Source of the DNA: CABZJG01 sp965659715
GTDB lineage: Bacteria > Pseudomonadota > Alphaproteobacteria > Rhodobacterales > Rhodobacteraceae
DNA length: 64,000 nucleotides
Assembly (NCBI GenBank): GCA_965659715.1
Contig: CBFHXE010000003.1
Coordinates: 1 to 64,000, forward strand
Direction: 5' to 3'
Numbering within the stretch: the first letter of the stretch is position 1; the number at the start of each line of letters is the position of its first letter. The position numbers and the translations under genes are program-made. Shown piece after piece: positions 33,202-42,045 of the stretch. The notes under the pieces are model-generated. The model was not told the DNA's origin. It did not search any database and saw nothing but the letters and a program-made list of their open reading frames with translations.

Positions 33202-34094
33202 TGGCGCCCACGCGTAAAACAGCTGCCCATAATCCATCCTTCTTCCATTCGAATATTTGCAGGTATATCGGCAGGGATAAAGCTTTCAAAGACGGGGTCG
33301 GTTTGAAACATGCATTGCAACTCGTCACAACTGCCGCGGACCTGCTGGGCATCCAGAATATGATAGAATTGATCCGGCCAGCGCTTAATGTAATCCGCTA
33401 GGGTTTCTTTTGCGGCTAGAATGCTCGGGTAAATTTCACCCAACACAACGGATGCGCACGGCAACAGTTTGCACCCTTCGATCGGCCAGACCTGACAGCG
33501 CTTGCCAAGCCATTTGCGCAGCTCTGCAAGATAGGGAAGGCCAAGCAAAGATTGCGATCCCACTGCACCAGTGGTGTACAGCTTCCACGCGCTATGGGCT
33601 TTGGCTGCAAGATCGGTTTGCCGATACTCCGGTAATCCGTGGGAATGGCGCGCCGCACCTTTATGTGGCAGACTCGGCAATTTTAGTTGCGCAGGGGCAC
33701 CCCAAAACGGGCCAATACCCGCAAAGATTTTATTGATCTCGGCTGCCACCTCAAATCGGTTGTTGCTATTATCTGGTCCGTCTTCAATCCTTTCCTTTAA
33801 CCAGTCCCAAACAGCCAGTGCCTCTGGCTTGCCGGTCAGGGCTTTGGCAAAGCCTTGCGGATAGCCAAAGGAAAAATCAAACCCTACAAATGTCTTCCGG
33901 CCGGCCGTCATTTCTGCTTCCAAAAGCGCGTAAAGATGTTGCATCACTGCGCGCCGGGTACGAAAATAAAGCGGGTGCGCGATTGGCCTCCCTAGTCGCT
34001 GGGCACATAAATAAATTGCGTCTTTAACCGGCTTTTTGGCAGAGGGCTTTGAGCGCGCTGACCAGTCGATTGCAATAACAGTATCGATGCTCAA
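33198..34094 (-). CDS. Conserved unknown protein of the molybdenum-cofactor operon
   Basis: A 298-aa protein lying between mobB and moeA with 4-nt overlaps on both sides, so it is part of the same operon and probably of the same pathway. It starts TVIAIDWSARSKPSAKKPVKDAIYL and has KTFVGFDFSFGYPQGFAKALTG. The acidic residues in IDWS and GFDFSFGYP resemble RNase-H-fold families such as DUF429. Other conserved-looking segments are GIGPFWGAPAQLKLPSLPHKG and WPIEGC. Roseobacter annotations often call it a molybdopterin-guanine dinucleotide synthesis protein, only from context. Its reaction is unknown. Confidence 0.7.
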   Translation of the reverse strand: MSIDTVIAIDWSARSKPSAKKPVKDAIYLCAQRLGRPIAHPLYFRTRRAVMQHLYALLEAEMTAGRKTFVGFDFSFGYPQGFAKALTGKPEALAVWDWLKERIEDGPDNSNNRFEVAAEINKIFAGIGPFWGAPAQLKLPSLPHKGAARHSHGLPEYRQTDLAAKAHSAWKLYTTGAVGSQSLLGLPYLAELRKWLGKRCQVWPIEGCKLLPCASVVLGEIYPSILAAKETLADYIKRWPDQFYHILDAQQVRGSCDELQCMFQTDPVFESFIPADIPANIRMEEGWIMGSCFTRGRQ

Positions 34095-34582
34095 AGCGCC
34101 ACCTCTGACTGGATGAAATCTGCAATAGCGGCTGTATCATCAAGATCAAAAACAGGCCGATCAAGGGTCATTGCAACATCGCTTGCAACCGCGTGAATGG
34201 TCGGATCATTTGTGGCAATAAGCTCCGTGCCTGTGACTGCGCGAAAGGTTTCTATCTTTGGATGGCGGTCGCGTTTAAACCCTTCGATCAGAACAAGATC
34301 AACAGGCGAAAGCTTTGCAAGCAGCGCCTTAAGGCTGGGCTCTTCTTCGTCGCGCAGCTCATGCATCAGCGCAAAGCGGTTGCGCGAGGATAGCATAACC
34401 TCACGTGCACCGGCCACTCTATGGCGATGACTGTCTTTGCCACTGCGATCCACATCAAAACTGTGATGGGCGTGCTTAATTGTGGATACGGAAAAGCCCC
34501 GCTTGACAAATTCACTAACCAACCTTTCCATAAGGCCCGTTTTGCCCGAATTTTTCCACCCTGTAACGCCGTAGATTTTCAT
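34091..34582 (-). CDS. mobB: Molybdopterin-guanine dinucleotide biosynthesis adaptor MobB
   Basis: A 163-aa P-loop GTP-binding protein that assists MobA. Walker A is GVTGWKNSGKTGLMERLV at the N-terminus. IKHAHHSFDVDRSGKDSHRHRVAGAREVMLSS is the family signature, followed by VDLVLIEGFKRDRHPKIE. It overlaps mobA and the unknown gene by 4 nt each. Confidence 0.92.
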   Translation of the reverse strand: MKIYGVTGWKNSGKTGLMERLVSEFVKRGFSVSTIKHAHHSFDVDRSGKDSHRHRVAGAREVMLSSRNRFALMHELRDEEEPSLKALLAKLSPVDLVLIEGFKRDRHPKIETFRAVTGTELIATNDPTIHAVASDVAMTLDRPVFDLDDTAAIADFIQSEVAL

Positions 34583-35199
34583 GCGTGATCCTTTAGCAAT
34601 GCACTTGCCGTTTCCAGGTCATGCGGCGTGTTCACATTAAAGAACGGATCAAACGGTGTCGATGAAAACGCAGCCTGCCGTGCGCCGTGCATTTCCGTCC
34701 ACTGGACAATTTTGCGCAACCCGTTTTGCAAATGCCCCCGCAAGTCCTCCTTTAAAGCAACCGGCCAGAGGCCAAAAGTTGGCTGCCGCAAAGACACGCC
34801 ACTTGGCTCTTTTGTAGCGGCAAGGACCAAAGGCAGCGCCATGCCTTCAGAAGCCAGAATGAGCTGGGGCACAAGATCACAGGGAAAAAAAGGCGTATCC
34901 GCCGCAACCGTAACGATGTGCTCGCCGCCCTGTGCACAGGCCCAGTCCAAACCGGCAAGAACCCCGGCAAGCGGCCCAGCATATCCGTCAACACTGTCGG
35001 CAAAGACGGGCAGTCCAAGATCGTCGAACCGGTTGGGGTCTCCGTTGGCGTTTAATCCGACCTGTGCAACCTGCGGGGCCAACCGCCCAACGACCCGAGA
35101 TATCATGGATTGGCCCTGCAGCACCAGCCGGCCTTTATCCCCGCCCCCCATGCGGCGGGCCAGACCGCCAGCCAGTATCACTCCGAGCGGCTGCTTCAT
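34579..35199 (-). CDS. mobA: Molybdenum cofactor guanylyltransferase MobA
   Basis: Attaches GMP to molybdopterin to form the MGD cofactor used by DMSO-reductase-family enzymes. The 206-aa protein begins GVILAGGLARRMGGGDKGRLVLQGQSM, the nucleotide-binding loop, then has FADSVDGYAGPLAGVLAGLDWA and TVAADTPFFPCDLVPQLI with the metal-binding Asp. NVNTPHDLETASALL closes it. Coupled to fdhD and mobB by ATGA overlaps. Confidence 0.93.
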   Translation of the reverse strand: MKQPLGVILAGGLARRMGGGDKGRLVLQGQSMISRVVGRLAPQVAQVGLNANGDPNRFDDLGLPVFADSVDGYAGPLAGVLAGLDWACAQGGEHIVTVAADTPFFPCDLVPQLILASEGMALPLVLAATKEPSGVSLRQPTFGLWPVALKEDLRGHLQNGLRKIVQWTEMHGARQAAFSSTPFDPFFNVNTPHDLETASALLKDHA

Positions 35200-36074
35200 T
35201 TCTCTGACCCTTTGCGCACTACCGCTTTTGGATCGTCCGGAATTTTATCCATATCTGCATCCCAAATCAGTCGCTCTTCGCCCGCAAGGCAGACAAACCG
35301 CTTGCCCCGCAGCCGCCCGATCAAGGTAAGACCTACTTGCCGTGCAATCTCGACCCCCCACGCGGTAAACCCCGAACGGGAAGCAAGGATCGGGATGCCC
35401 ATATGAGCAGTTTTGATCACCATTTCGGACGTTAAGCGGCCCGTGGTGTAAAGTATTTTATCATCTGCCTTTTCCGATTGAGACAGCATCCATCCCGCGA
35501 CTTTATCCACGGCATTATGACGCCCGACATCTTCCATATAAACCAGTGGCTGATCTTGATGGCACAGAACAGTCCCGTGAATGGCACCGGCTTTTAGATA
35601 GAGCGAGGGTGTGCGGTTAATTTTTGCAGCAAGCGTATAGAGCCAAGATGTTTTTATATCTGATCGGGGCAGTTTTACCGCTTCAAGGCCTTCCATCATA
35701 TCACCAAACACGGTTCCAACGGCGCATCCGCTTGTGCGGGTTTTCTTTTGCAGTTTCGCTTCGTAATCAGTGGTTCGCGCCGTGCGCACAACAATGGTTT
35801 CAAGCTCTTCATCAAATGCAATATCGGTGATCTGATCATCGCGCTGTAACATGCCCTGATTGCGCAAAAATCCAAGCGCTAAATACTCAGGATAATCCCC
35901 AATGGTCATGGCCGTGACAATTTCCTGCGAATTGAGGAAAATCGTCAATGGCCGCTCTTCGACAACGTCCAGCACTTGGTGCTGTCCATGATGGTCGACA
36001 CCGGTCAATTGCGCGGTCAAACCGCTTGGCACACTCATAGGCGCAATCACATAGTCAGTGGTCGATTTGCTCAT
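35196..36074 (-). CDS. fdhD: Formate dehydrogenase accessory sulfurtransferase FdhD
   Basis: Delivers sulfur to the bis-MGD cofactor of formate dehydrogenase. The 292-aa protein has EERPLTIFLNSQEIVTAMTIGDYPEYLALGFL, ALYKAGAIHGT-like LYLKAGAIHGTVLC, VYMEDVGRHNAVDKVAGWML and YTTGRLTSEMVIKTAHMGIPILASRSG, all FdhD hallmarks. The mobile loop that in E. coli holds CxxC reads SGCAVGTV, with only one cysteine. First gene of the five-gene operon; the formate dehydrogenase itself is not in the window. ATG 36074 (MSKSTTDYV) is preferred to one five codons earlier. Confidence 0.92.
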   Translation of the reverse strand: MSKSTTDYVIAPMSVPSGLTAQLTGVDHHGQHQVLDVVEERPLTIFLNSQEIVTAMTIGDYPEYLALGFLRNQGMLQRDDQITDIAFDEELETIVVRTARTTDYEAKLQKKTRTSGCAVGTVFGDMMEGLEAVKLPRSDIKTSWLYTLAAKINRTPSLYLKAGAIHGTVLCHQDQPLVYMEDVGRHNAVDKVAGWMLSQSEKADDKILYTTGRLTSEMVIKTAHMGIPILASRSGFTAWGVEIARQVGLTLIGRLRGKRFVCLAGEERLIWDADMDKIPDDPKAVVRKGSEK

Positions 36075-36138
36075 CAATATTTGTCCCAAGGCTATTTTAG
36101 AATTGCATCGCTCTACTGTGCTACTTTAGGTATCATAT

Positions 36139-36852
36139 ATGTCAATCCCACAGCCGTCAGGTTTTTTCATAAAAGGCGTTCTAAACGGCGCCCCACATAC
36201 GCTTGTCATTGGACCTTTCGGTTTTTTATTCGGAGTGGTCGCAACCGAAGCAGGACTTAGTGTTTTTGAAGCGTTAAGCTTTAGCGTGCTGGTGGTGGCC
36301 GGCGCAGCGCAGCTAACCGCGCTGGAATTGATGCAAGATAATACCCCCACTGTGATTGTTATTTTATCTGCGTTGGCTTTGAATTTGCGCATGGCGCTTT
36401 ATTCGGCCTCACTGACTCCGCATTTGGGTACAGCAAGGTTCTGGCAGAGGATGGCAGCGGCATACACAATGGTTGATCAAAGCTATGCCACAAGCATTCT
36501 ACAATATGAAAACAACCCCCAAATGAGTGTGTCGCAAAAACTGGCGTTTTTCTTTGGTGTTGCGACGCCTGTAATCCCAATATGGTACGCGTTTACTTTT
36601 TTAGGGGCATTGGTCGGTCAATCCGTTCCCGCCGAAATCCCGTTGGATTTCGCCACCCCGCTCACATTTATTGCCCTTCTCGCCCCATTGCTACGCACTG
36701 TGCCGCATATTCTCGCCGCTCTGGCGTCGGTCATTGCGGGGCTTTTGTTTCATGCCATGCCGTATAACCTTGGGATTATGCTCGCAGGTGTGATCGGGAT
36801 GAGTGTCGGTGCTTGGAGTGAACAGCGCGGGATTGGAGAGCGCCGCTCATGA
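36139..36852 (+). CDS. azlC: AzlC-family branched-chain amino acid exporter, large subunit
   Basis: A 237-aa membrane protein of the LIV-E family that exports branched-chain amino acids with AzlD. It has GVLNGAPHTLVIGPFGFLFGVVATEAGL at the start, SVLVVAGAAQLTALELM with the conserved small-residue and Gln pattern, and ALNLRMALYSASLTPHL. About five or six hydrophobic segments are visible. Its stop overlaps azlD by 4 nt. Divergent from fdhD. Confidence 0.87.
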   Translation: MSIPQPSGFFIKGVLNGAPHTLVIGPFGFLFGVVATEAGLSVFEALSFSVLVVAGAAQLTALELMQDNTPTVIVILSALALNLRMALYSASLTPHLGTARFWQRMAAAYTMVDQSYATSILQYENNPQMSVSQKLAFFFGVATPVIPIWYAFTFLGALVGQSVPAEIPLDFATPLTFIALLAPLLRTVPHILAALASVIAGLLFHAMPYNLGIMLAGVIGMSVGAWSEQRGIGERRS

Positions 36853-37178
36853 GTTTTGCACAAGACAGCAACCTATGGCTTGTGATTTGGGCGCTTGGCC
36901 TTGGCACTTTTGGATTGCGCTTTTTATTTCTAGGCGTGGTGGGTGATCGAAAAATGCCGCCTTGGGTTCTGCGCCACCTGCGCTACACGGCTGTCGGACT
37001 GCTGCCCGGTTTAATCGCACCGCTGGTCCTGTGGCCAGAGGCCACCGGAGGCGCTCTGGATTGGCCGCGTTTGACCGCAGCGGCGGTTACCTTGGCGGTG
37101 GGTTACAAGACAAAAAATGTATTTGCCGCGATCCTACTAGGCGGGCTCTGCCTTTATGTAACAGGGCAAATGGCATAA
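36849..37178 (+). CDS. azlD: AzlD-family branched-chain amino acid exporter, small subunit
   Basis: A 109-aa membrane protein with four hydrophobic segments, including GLGTFGLRFLFL, PPWVLRHLRYTAVGLLPGLIAPLVL and LAVGYKTKNVFAAILLGGLCLYV. The pattern LRxxRY..VGLLPGLIAPLVL is typical of AzlD partners. Translationally coupled to azlC. It is followed by the hairpin at 37196-37218. Confidence 0.87.
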   Translation: MSFAQDSNLWLVIWALGLGTFGLRFLFLGVVGDRKMPPWVLRHLRYTAVGLLPGLIAPLVLWPEATGGALDWPRLTAAAVTLAVGYKTKNVFAAILLGGLCLYVTGQMA

Positions 37179-37195
37179 GATTAAATCTTGGTAAA

Positions 37196-37218
37196 GTTTA
37201 GGCAACAAATGCCTAAAC
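37196..37218. terminator. Hairpin terminator between azlD and COX subunit IV
   Basis: GTTTAGGC (37196-37203) and GCCTAAAC (37211-37218) form a perfect 8-bp stem with a 7-nt loop. On the minus strand it is followed by TTTACC, a modest T-run; on the plus strand no T-tract follows. It probably serves the minus-strand gene and perhaps both. Confidence 0.55.
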
Positions 37219-37247
37219 ACATCACGTCTTGAAACTACGTGTACAGC

Positions 37248-37382
37248 TCACCCATTGACGAGCGCTATAAAAATCAAGGCAACAATGCAAAAAATCGCTG
37301 TTTTGGTCACTAAAGACATAAACCCTTCAAATGTTTTTTCTTGGACCTCGGTGTCCATTGATCCGTGTTCATGCTTGGCCAT
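37248..37382 (-). CDS. aa3-type cytochrome c oxidase subunit IV peptide
   Basis: A 44-aa membrane peptide (MAKHEHGSMDTEVQEKTFEG followed by the helix LVTKTAIFCIVALIFIALVNG). The motif HGSMDxxxQExTFxGF is that of the bacterial aa3 oxidase subunit IV family. ATG 37382 follows AGGAG by 7 nt; the upstream open codons are not used. The other oxidase genes are not in the window. Confidence 0.88.
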   Translation of the reverse strand: MAKHEHGSMDTEVQEKTFEGFMSLVTKTAIFCIVALIFIALVNG

Positions 37383-37526
37383 TCGGCTACTCCTAGTCAA
37401 AGCTCTTAATGTGTCTTTAGCGGATTTTTTGGCCGCTGTCATCCTCTACCCAAACACTTTTGATGCTGCCTCTCGTCGCACCCCTTCAAAAGCTCGAAAA
37501 TGCGCACGCGGCGCAGCGCCGGCGTC

Positions 37527-38564
37527 CTAGACATGATAGCGATACACGCCATCTGGATCCAAGCGGCGCGTTGCATCCCCTTTCAAATAAAGGTGATTTA
37601 GATGCGCCACTGCCTCGACCAGAGCCAGACCATATTCATCTGCGCCGATACGCCGCTTGAAAAGCGGCTGAAAGCACTCAGCCGCTGCTTTCGGCTGATG
37701 CAAAAAAGCGATCAGTCTTTCCAACGCACTATGGTGGTTTTCAATCATATGTTTAAACCGAAAGGGCAGACCCTTGAATGGCAGCTTATGACCAGACAGA
37801 ACCAATTGATCCGGATGTGCCAGTTTTGCCAACCGGCCACAGGATTCAAACCAGTCGCCAACCGGATCTGCCTCTGGCTCTGTGGCATAGACCCCAAGGT
37901 TTGGGCTAATCGATGAAATAATTTGATCCCCTGCCAGCACCAGATTATCAGAGCTATTCCAAAGGGTAGCATGTTCTGGTGCATGGCCGTGCCCAATATG
38001 GACCTGCCAGTGCCTGCCGCCAATTTCAATCACATCATCCTGCTGTATCCTGTGAAAGCCCAGCGGCATCGGATGGACCGCATCGGCGAAATTAAAGGGC
38101 TTTCCATTGGCCCGCTCATCAATGATGTCCTGCGCCATTCCAGAGCGCCGCCAGAACCGCAAGGTTTCGGGCGGCGGCGTTTTTTGCACATCCAAACAAA
38201 GCATCCGCGCCATCAACCAAGCAGTGCGCGTTGTCCAAAGCTCGGCATTGAATTCGCTTTGAAACCAACCGGCAAGCCCGATATGGTCTGGATGGTGATG
38301 GGTGATAATCAGCCGTCCCACAGGTTTTTTCGAAAAGACGCCATCAAGTAAATCGCCCCATATCTGCCGGGTTTTATCCGACCCCATGCCGGTATCAACA
38401 ACGGTCCAGCTGTTGCCATCATCTAAGACATAGGCATTCACATGGTCCAACTTCATCGGCAGTGGCAACCTCACCCAAAACACCCCTTTGGCCACTTCCA
38501 CTGCAGAGCCGGTTTCTGGCGGCGATGTCCAAGGGGTCGTGATCAGGTGCAGGTCATCCGTCAT
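37527..38564 (-). CDS. MBL-fold metallohydrolase
   Basis: A 345-aa metallo-beta-lactamase-fold hydrolase. Zinc ligands are in RLIITHHHPDHIGLAGWFQ (HxHxDH), HIGHGHAPEHATLW (third histidine region) and VLAGDQIISSISPNLGVY (bridging Asp). The C-terminal part, RIGADEYGLALVEAVAHLNHLYLKGDATRRLDPDG, resembles the winged-helix extension of LACTB2-like thioesterases. It starts 2 nt before the end of the acyl-CoA dehydrogenase gene, so the pair is an operon and a hydrolase for a CoA or thioester substrate is plausible. Confidence 0.85.
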   Translation of the reverse strand: MTDDLHLITTPWTSPPETGSAVEVAKGVFWVRLPLPMKLDHVNAYVLDDGNSWTVVDTGMGSDKTRQIWGDLLDGVFSKKPVGRLIITHHHPDHIGLAGWFQSEFNAELWTTRTAWLMARMLCLDVQKTPPPETLRFWRRSGMAQDIIDERANGKPFNFADAVHPMPLGFHRIQQDDVIEIGGRHWQVHIGHGHAPEHATLWNSSDNLVLAGDQIISSISPNLGVYATEPEADPVGDWFESCGRLAKLAHPDQLVLSGHKLPFKGLPFRFKHMIENHHSALERLIAFLHQPKAAAECFQPLFKRRIGADEYGLALVEAVAHLNHLYLKGDATRRLDPDGVYRYHV

Positions 38565-38566
38565 TC

Positions 38567-40282
38567 TTAGGCCAGTTCCTCTAGGCGAAAGGCATACAGA
38601 TCCTCGGCCCCTTGGCGGGCCTGATCCAATAAGCCGATATGTTCGGGTAGCAAACTGTTGATGTAGAATCTGGCAAGTTTTCCCCGAGGGCCTGGCTCTG
38701 GCTCGCTCATTGCTGCATGAAGATGGAAGTGTGCGCCCAGAACCCTTGCAAAGGCGCGCAAAAAGCCTGCTGCGCCAGCAAAGCGGTCATTAAACTCTGC
38801 TTGCGTCGCCATCCATTCCACGGCTTCGCGCAGGGTTTCGGTTGCCTGCCAAACCTTATCTGCCAAATCGGGATGGCTTTGTTTTGCGCTTTCACTTTGG
38901 CTTGCCAACTGATCCAACAGCGCAAAAGCGGCCTCGCCGCCGTCAAGCATTTTACGGCCCACAAGGTCCATCGCCTGAATTCCGTTGGTGCCTTCATAAA
39001 TTGCGGTGACCCGCACATCGCGGCTATACTGCGCGGCTCCGGTTTCTTCGATAAAACCCATACCGCCATGCACTTGCACGCCCATTTCGGCAACAGCAAT
39101 CCCCACATCGGTTCCAAAAGCTTTGGTAATAGGGGTGAGCAATGCGGCGCGGGCCTGCCAGACAGGATCTGCTGTAGCGGAGCTTAGATCAATCGCCACA
39201 GCATTGGCCAGTGCAATTGCGCGGGCGGCAAAAATATCGGCTTTCATTGTCAACAGCATGCGCCGCACATCCGCATGATCAAGGATAGTTCCAGAGGCCT
39301 CGGCGATGGGGCTGCGGCCTTGCTTGCGCGCGCGCGCATAGGACAGCGCATGCTGATATGCGCCTTCTGCAGCACCAATGCCCTGACCGCCCACACCCAA
39401 ACGCGCATTATTCATCATAGTGAACATCGCCCGCATACCGTCATGCGGTGCGCCGATCAGCCAACCAGTTGCCCCATCATACTGCATCACCGCTGTCGGG
39501 CTGCCATGCAGGCCCATTTTATGTTCCAAGCTTACAACCTTCAAAGCATTGGCCACCCCGGGGGTTCCATCGCTGTCCGGGATCAGTTTGGGCACCAAAA
39601 ACAGCGAAATACCCTTGGTTCCACCTGCCCCGCCGGGAAGGCGCGCCAAAACCAAGTGGCACACATTTTCAGAAAAATCATTATCCCCCCATGAGATATA
39701 GATTTTTTGCCCAGACACCGCATAGGTTCCATCGCCGTTATCTTCGGCCTTGGCCCGCAAGGCACCAACATCTGATCCGGCCTGCGGTTCGGTTAAATTC
39801 ATTGTTCCGCACCATTCCCCGGAAATCAGCTTTGGCAGATAGAGAGATTTGATCGCATCGCTGGCGTGATGTTCAAGCGCCTCGATCTGGCCTTGGGTCA
39901 TCAACGGGTTCAGTTGCAGCGACAGACAAGCGCCTGCCATCATTTCATTCACGGCGGTGGTAATGGCCATCGGAAGCCCCATCCCGCCATACTCAGGGCT
40001 GGCCGACATTGAAACCCATCCCCCCTCTGCAATCGCTTTATAGCCTTCGTTAAAGCCTGCTGAGGTTCTAACCCTACCATTTTCCATCCGAGCAGGATAA
40101 GTGTCACCTACACGCTGTAAAGGGGCCAAAACATCCTGACACATGCGCCCGGCCTCGGCCAAAATTGCCTCAACCATATCCTGTGTCGACTCATTAAAGC
40201 GCGGCGTCTTGCTCACCTGATCAAAGCCCACCACATGATCCAAGAGAAACTTGTACTCGTCTATCGGTGCTTGATATGGCAT
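38567..40282 (-). CDS. Acyl-CoA dehydrogenase (DmdC/FadE-like long form)
   Basis: FAD-dependent dehydrogenase of 571 aa that introduces a trans-2 double bond into an acyl-CoA. It begins PYQAPIDEYKFLLDHVVGFDQV, the N-terminal extension of the long bacterial form that includes DMSP-pathway DmdC enzymes. It has MNLTEPQAGSDVGALRAKAE, the FAD-binding GQKIYISWGDNDF, the C-terminal helices (VQVHGGMGFIEETGAAQYSRDVRVTAIYEGTNGIQAMDL) with the catalytic Glu in YEGTNG, and the terminal DUF domain. I cannot separate methylmercaptopropionyl-CoA from ordinary fatty acyl-CoA specificity. ATG 40282 follows GAGGT. Confidence 0.9.
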   Translation of the reverse strand: MPYQAPIDEYKFLLDHVVGFDQVSKTPRFNESTQDMVEAILAEAGRMCQDVLAPLQRVGDTYPARMENGRVRTSAGFNEGYKAIAEGGWVSMSASPEYGGMGLPMAITTAVNEMMAGACLSLQLNPLMTQGQIEALEHHASDAIKSLYLPKLISGEWCGTMNLTEPQAGSDVGALRAKAEDNGDGTYAVSGQKIYISWGDNDFSENVCHLVLARLPGGAGGTKGISLFLVPKLIPDSDGTPGVANALKVVSLEHKMGLHGSPTAVMQYDGATGWLIGAPHDGMRAMFTMMNNARLGVGGQGIGAAEGAYQHALSYARARKQGRSPIAEASGTILDHADVRRMLLTMKADIFAARAIALANAVAIDLSSATADPVWQARAALLTPITKAFGTDVGIAVAEMGVQVHGGMGFIEETGAAQYSRDVRVTAIYEGTNGIQAMDLVGRKMLDGGEAAFALLDQLASQSESAKQSHPDLADKVWQATETLREAVEWMATQAEFNDRFAGAAGFLRAFARVLGAHFHLHAAMSEPEPGPRGKLARFYINSLLPEHIGLLDQARQGAEDLYAFRLEELA

Positions 40283-40392
40283 TAGACCTCCTCGAAAGTA
40301 GACTTGGCAACGCAAGCATTTGCTATTATGCGCAACTCACTGTGACAACTTAATCGACCGTCTTTAACCAGCAACCAAAACGCCGCGTCAAT

Positions 40393-41340
40393 ATGAAAAC
40401 TATTCCCACCCAGTCCCTTTCCCCCACTGCTGCGCATCTTGAGCAGGCGAGCAGTATTTTGCAGGATGGTGGTTTGGTGGCCTTTCCAACCGAAACAGTC
40501 TATGGGCTTGGCGCCGATGCCAGCAATGATCATGCGGTTGCAAAAATATACCACGCCAAAGGCAGGCCGCAATTCAATCCATTGATCGTGCATGTTGCAG
40601 ACGTGCAAACGGCGCGCAGATTTGTTCAATGGAGTGATCTGGCCGATCAACTGGCAAAAGCGTTCTGGCCGGGGCCCTTAACGCTTGTGCTGCCGCGAAA
40701 AAAAGAGGCGCGCCTATCGGATTTGCTCAGTGCGGGTTTGCCAACCATCGCCATCCGGGTTCCCAACCATCCTGTGGCCAAAGCTTTGCTGGAACAATTT
40801 GGCGGCGCCGTTGCAGCGCCATCGGCAAACCCATCGGGCCAAATTAGCCCAACGAGCGCGGCGCATGTGCGATCCGGCCTAGAGGGCCGCATCGATGCGA
40901 TTGTGGACGCGGGGCTCTGCACTGTCGGGCTTGAATCCACCATTATTCGAATTGAAGACACCACAGTGCTCTTACGTCCCGGGGGCGTTGCCGCCGAAGA
41001 TATAGAAAATGAAATTGGCAGACCTGTTCATATCCAGACGACGGTCGAGAAAATCACCGCGCCCGGGCAGTTGCAATCGCATTATGCGCCGCGTACACGG
41101 GTTCGGCTGAATGCAGAAAACTGGCGCCCTGATGAAGCTCGGTTAGGGTTTGGAGCGGTTGATTGTGATCTTAACCTATCGACCTCAGCAGATTTAATTG
41201 AAGCGGCAGCAAACCTATTTGGTCATTTGCACCGCCTAGATGCAGAAGGAAAAGTAATGATCGCGGTTTCCCCGATCCCGCAAACCGGGCTTGGGATGGC
41301 AATCAATGACCGGCTTCAAAGAGCAGCAGCGCCGCGCTAA
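40393..41340 (+). CDS. tsaC: Threonylcarbamoyl-AMP synthase (Sua5/TsaC type)
   Basis: Makes L-threonylcarbamoyl-AMP for t6A37 in tRNAs. The 315-aa protein has the YrdC domain (LVAFPTETVYGLGADASNDHAVAKIYHAKGRPQFNPLIVHV, FWPGPLTLVLPR, IAIRVPNHPVAKALLEQ, AAPSANPSGQISPTSAAHV) and then the Sua5 C-terminal domain after SHYAPRTRVRL. It is therefore the long Sua5 form. It is divergent from the acyl-CoA dehydrogenase gene. Confidence 0.93.
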   Translation: MKTIPTQSLSPTAAHLEQASSILQDGGLVAFPTETVYGLGADASNDHAVAKIYHAKGRPQFNPLIVHVADVQTARRFVQWSDLADQLAKAFWPGPLTLVLPRKKEARLSDLLSAGLPTIAIRVPNHPVAKALLEQFGGAVAAPSANPSGQISPTSAAHVRSGLEGRIDAIVDAGLCTVGLESTIIRIEDTTVLLRPGGVAAEDIENEIGRPVHIQTTVEKITAPGQLQSHYAPRTRVRLNAENWRPDEARLGFGAVDCDLNLSTSADLIEAAANLFGHLHRLDAEGKVMIAVSPIPQTGLGMAINDRLQRAAAPR

Positions 41341-41346
41341 AACCCA

Positions 41347-41919
41347 TCACGCCGTTCCCCCGTAACTTGATAGCATCAACGCATCAATGCCCATCAATCC
41401 CAGTGCAGATTGCCATTTACCCCCGTGGTCAACGCTTAAAACCATATCCTCGTTGGCATCAGAGACCAGCCAGCCGTTATTGGCGATCTCGTCTTCAATC
41501 TGACCCGCGCCCCATCCAGAATACCCCATGAATAAACTTGCCTGCTCAGGTGCAGAGCCGGTTGCAACAGCTTCGATGATATCCTTGGTTGCTGTCATCG
41601 AAAGCGTTTGGCCAATGGGTTGGGTTGAAACCTCTGCCTGATAATCTTGCGAATGCACGACAAATCCACGCGCCTGATCAACAGGGCCACCAAAAAGCAC
41701 TGGAATAGAGCGAGCATTGGTGGCTTCTATCGACAATTGGCTGCACAGTTCTTTGAAGGACGCATGTTCTATTGGTCGGTTGATGACCAAGCCCATTGCG
41801 CCCTCTGAGCTATGCGAGCACATATAAATAACAGAGCCATCAAACCGCGGATCCATCATCCCCGGCATCGCAATCAGGAGCTTTCCAGCGAGTTCCAAAC
41901 TTTGATCAGGCCTGCTCAT
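41347..41919 (-). CDS. YqgE/AlgH (UPF0301) family protein
   Basis: A 190-aa protein: LAGKLLIAMPGMMDPRFDGSVIYMCSHSSEGAMGLVINRPI, VLFGGPVDQARGFVVHS and LFMGYSGWGAGQIEDEIANNGWLV are the UPF0301 signatures. Function is not established; it is linked with alginate regulation in Pseudomonas. ATG 41919 (MSRPDQSLEL) follows AAAGGATTTGGC; 39 upstream codons are excluded. It is convergent with tsaC, 6 nt away. Confidence 0.9.
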   Translation of the reverse strand: MSRPDQSLELAGKLLIAMPGMMDPRFDGSVIYMCSHSSEGAMGLVINRPIEHASFKELCSQLSIEATNARSIPVLFGGPVDQARGFVVHSQDYQAEVSTQPIGQTLSMTATKDIIEAVATGSAPEQASLFMGYSGWGAGQIEDEIANNGWLVSDANEDMVLSVDHGGKWQSALGLMGIDALMLSSYGGTA

Positions 41920-42045
41920 GCCAAATCCTTTCTTTTTATTCAGAATGACCTGTGACAGCCTTCTATGCAACTGCAATGTCTTGCGCACGGCCAAATCGCA
42001 TAAAAGTGTCTTGGCAAATGGCAAATATTCGCGCATTCACTGTGC

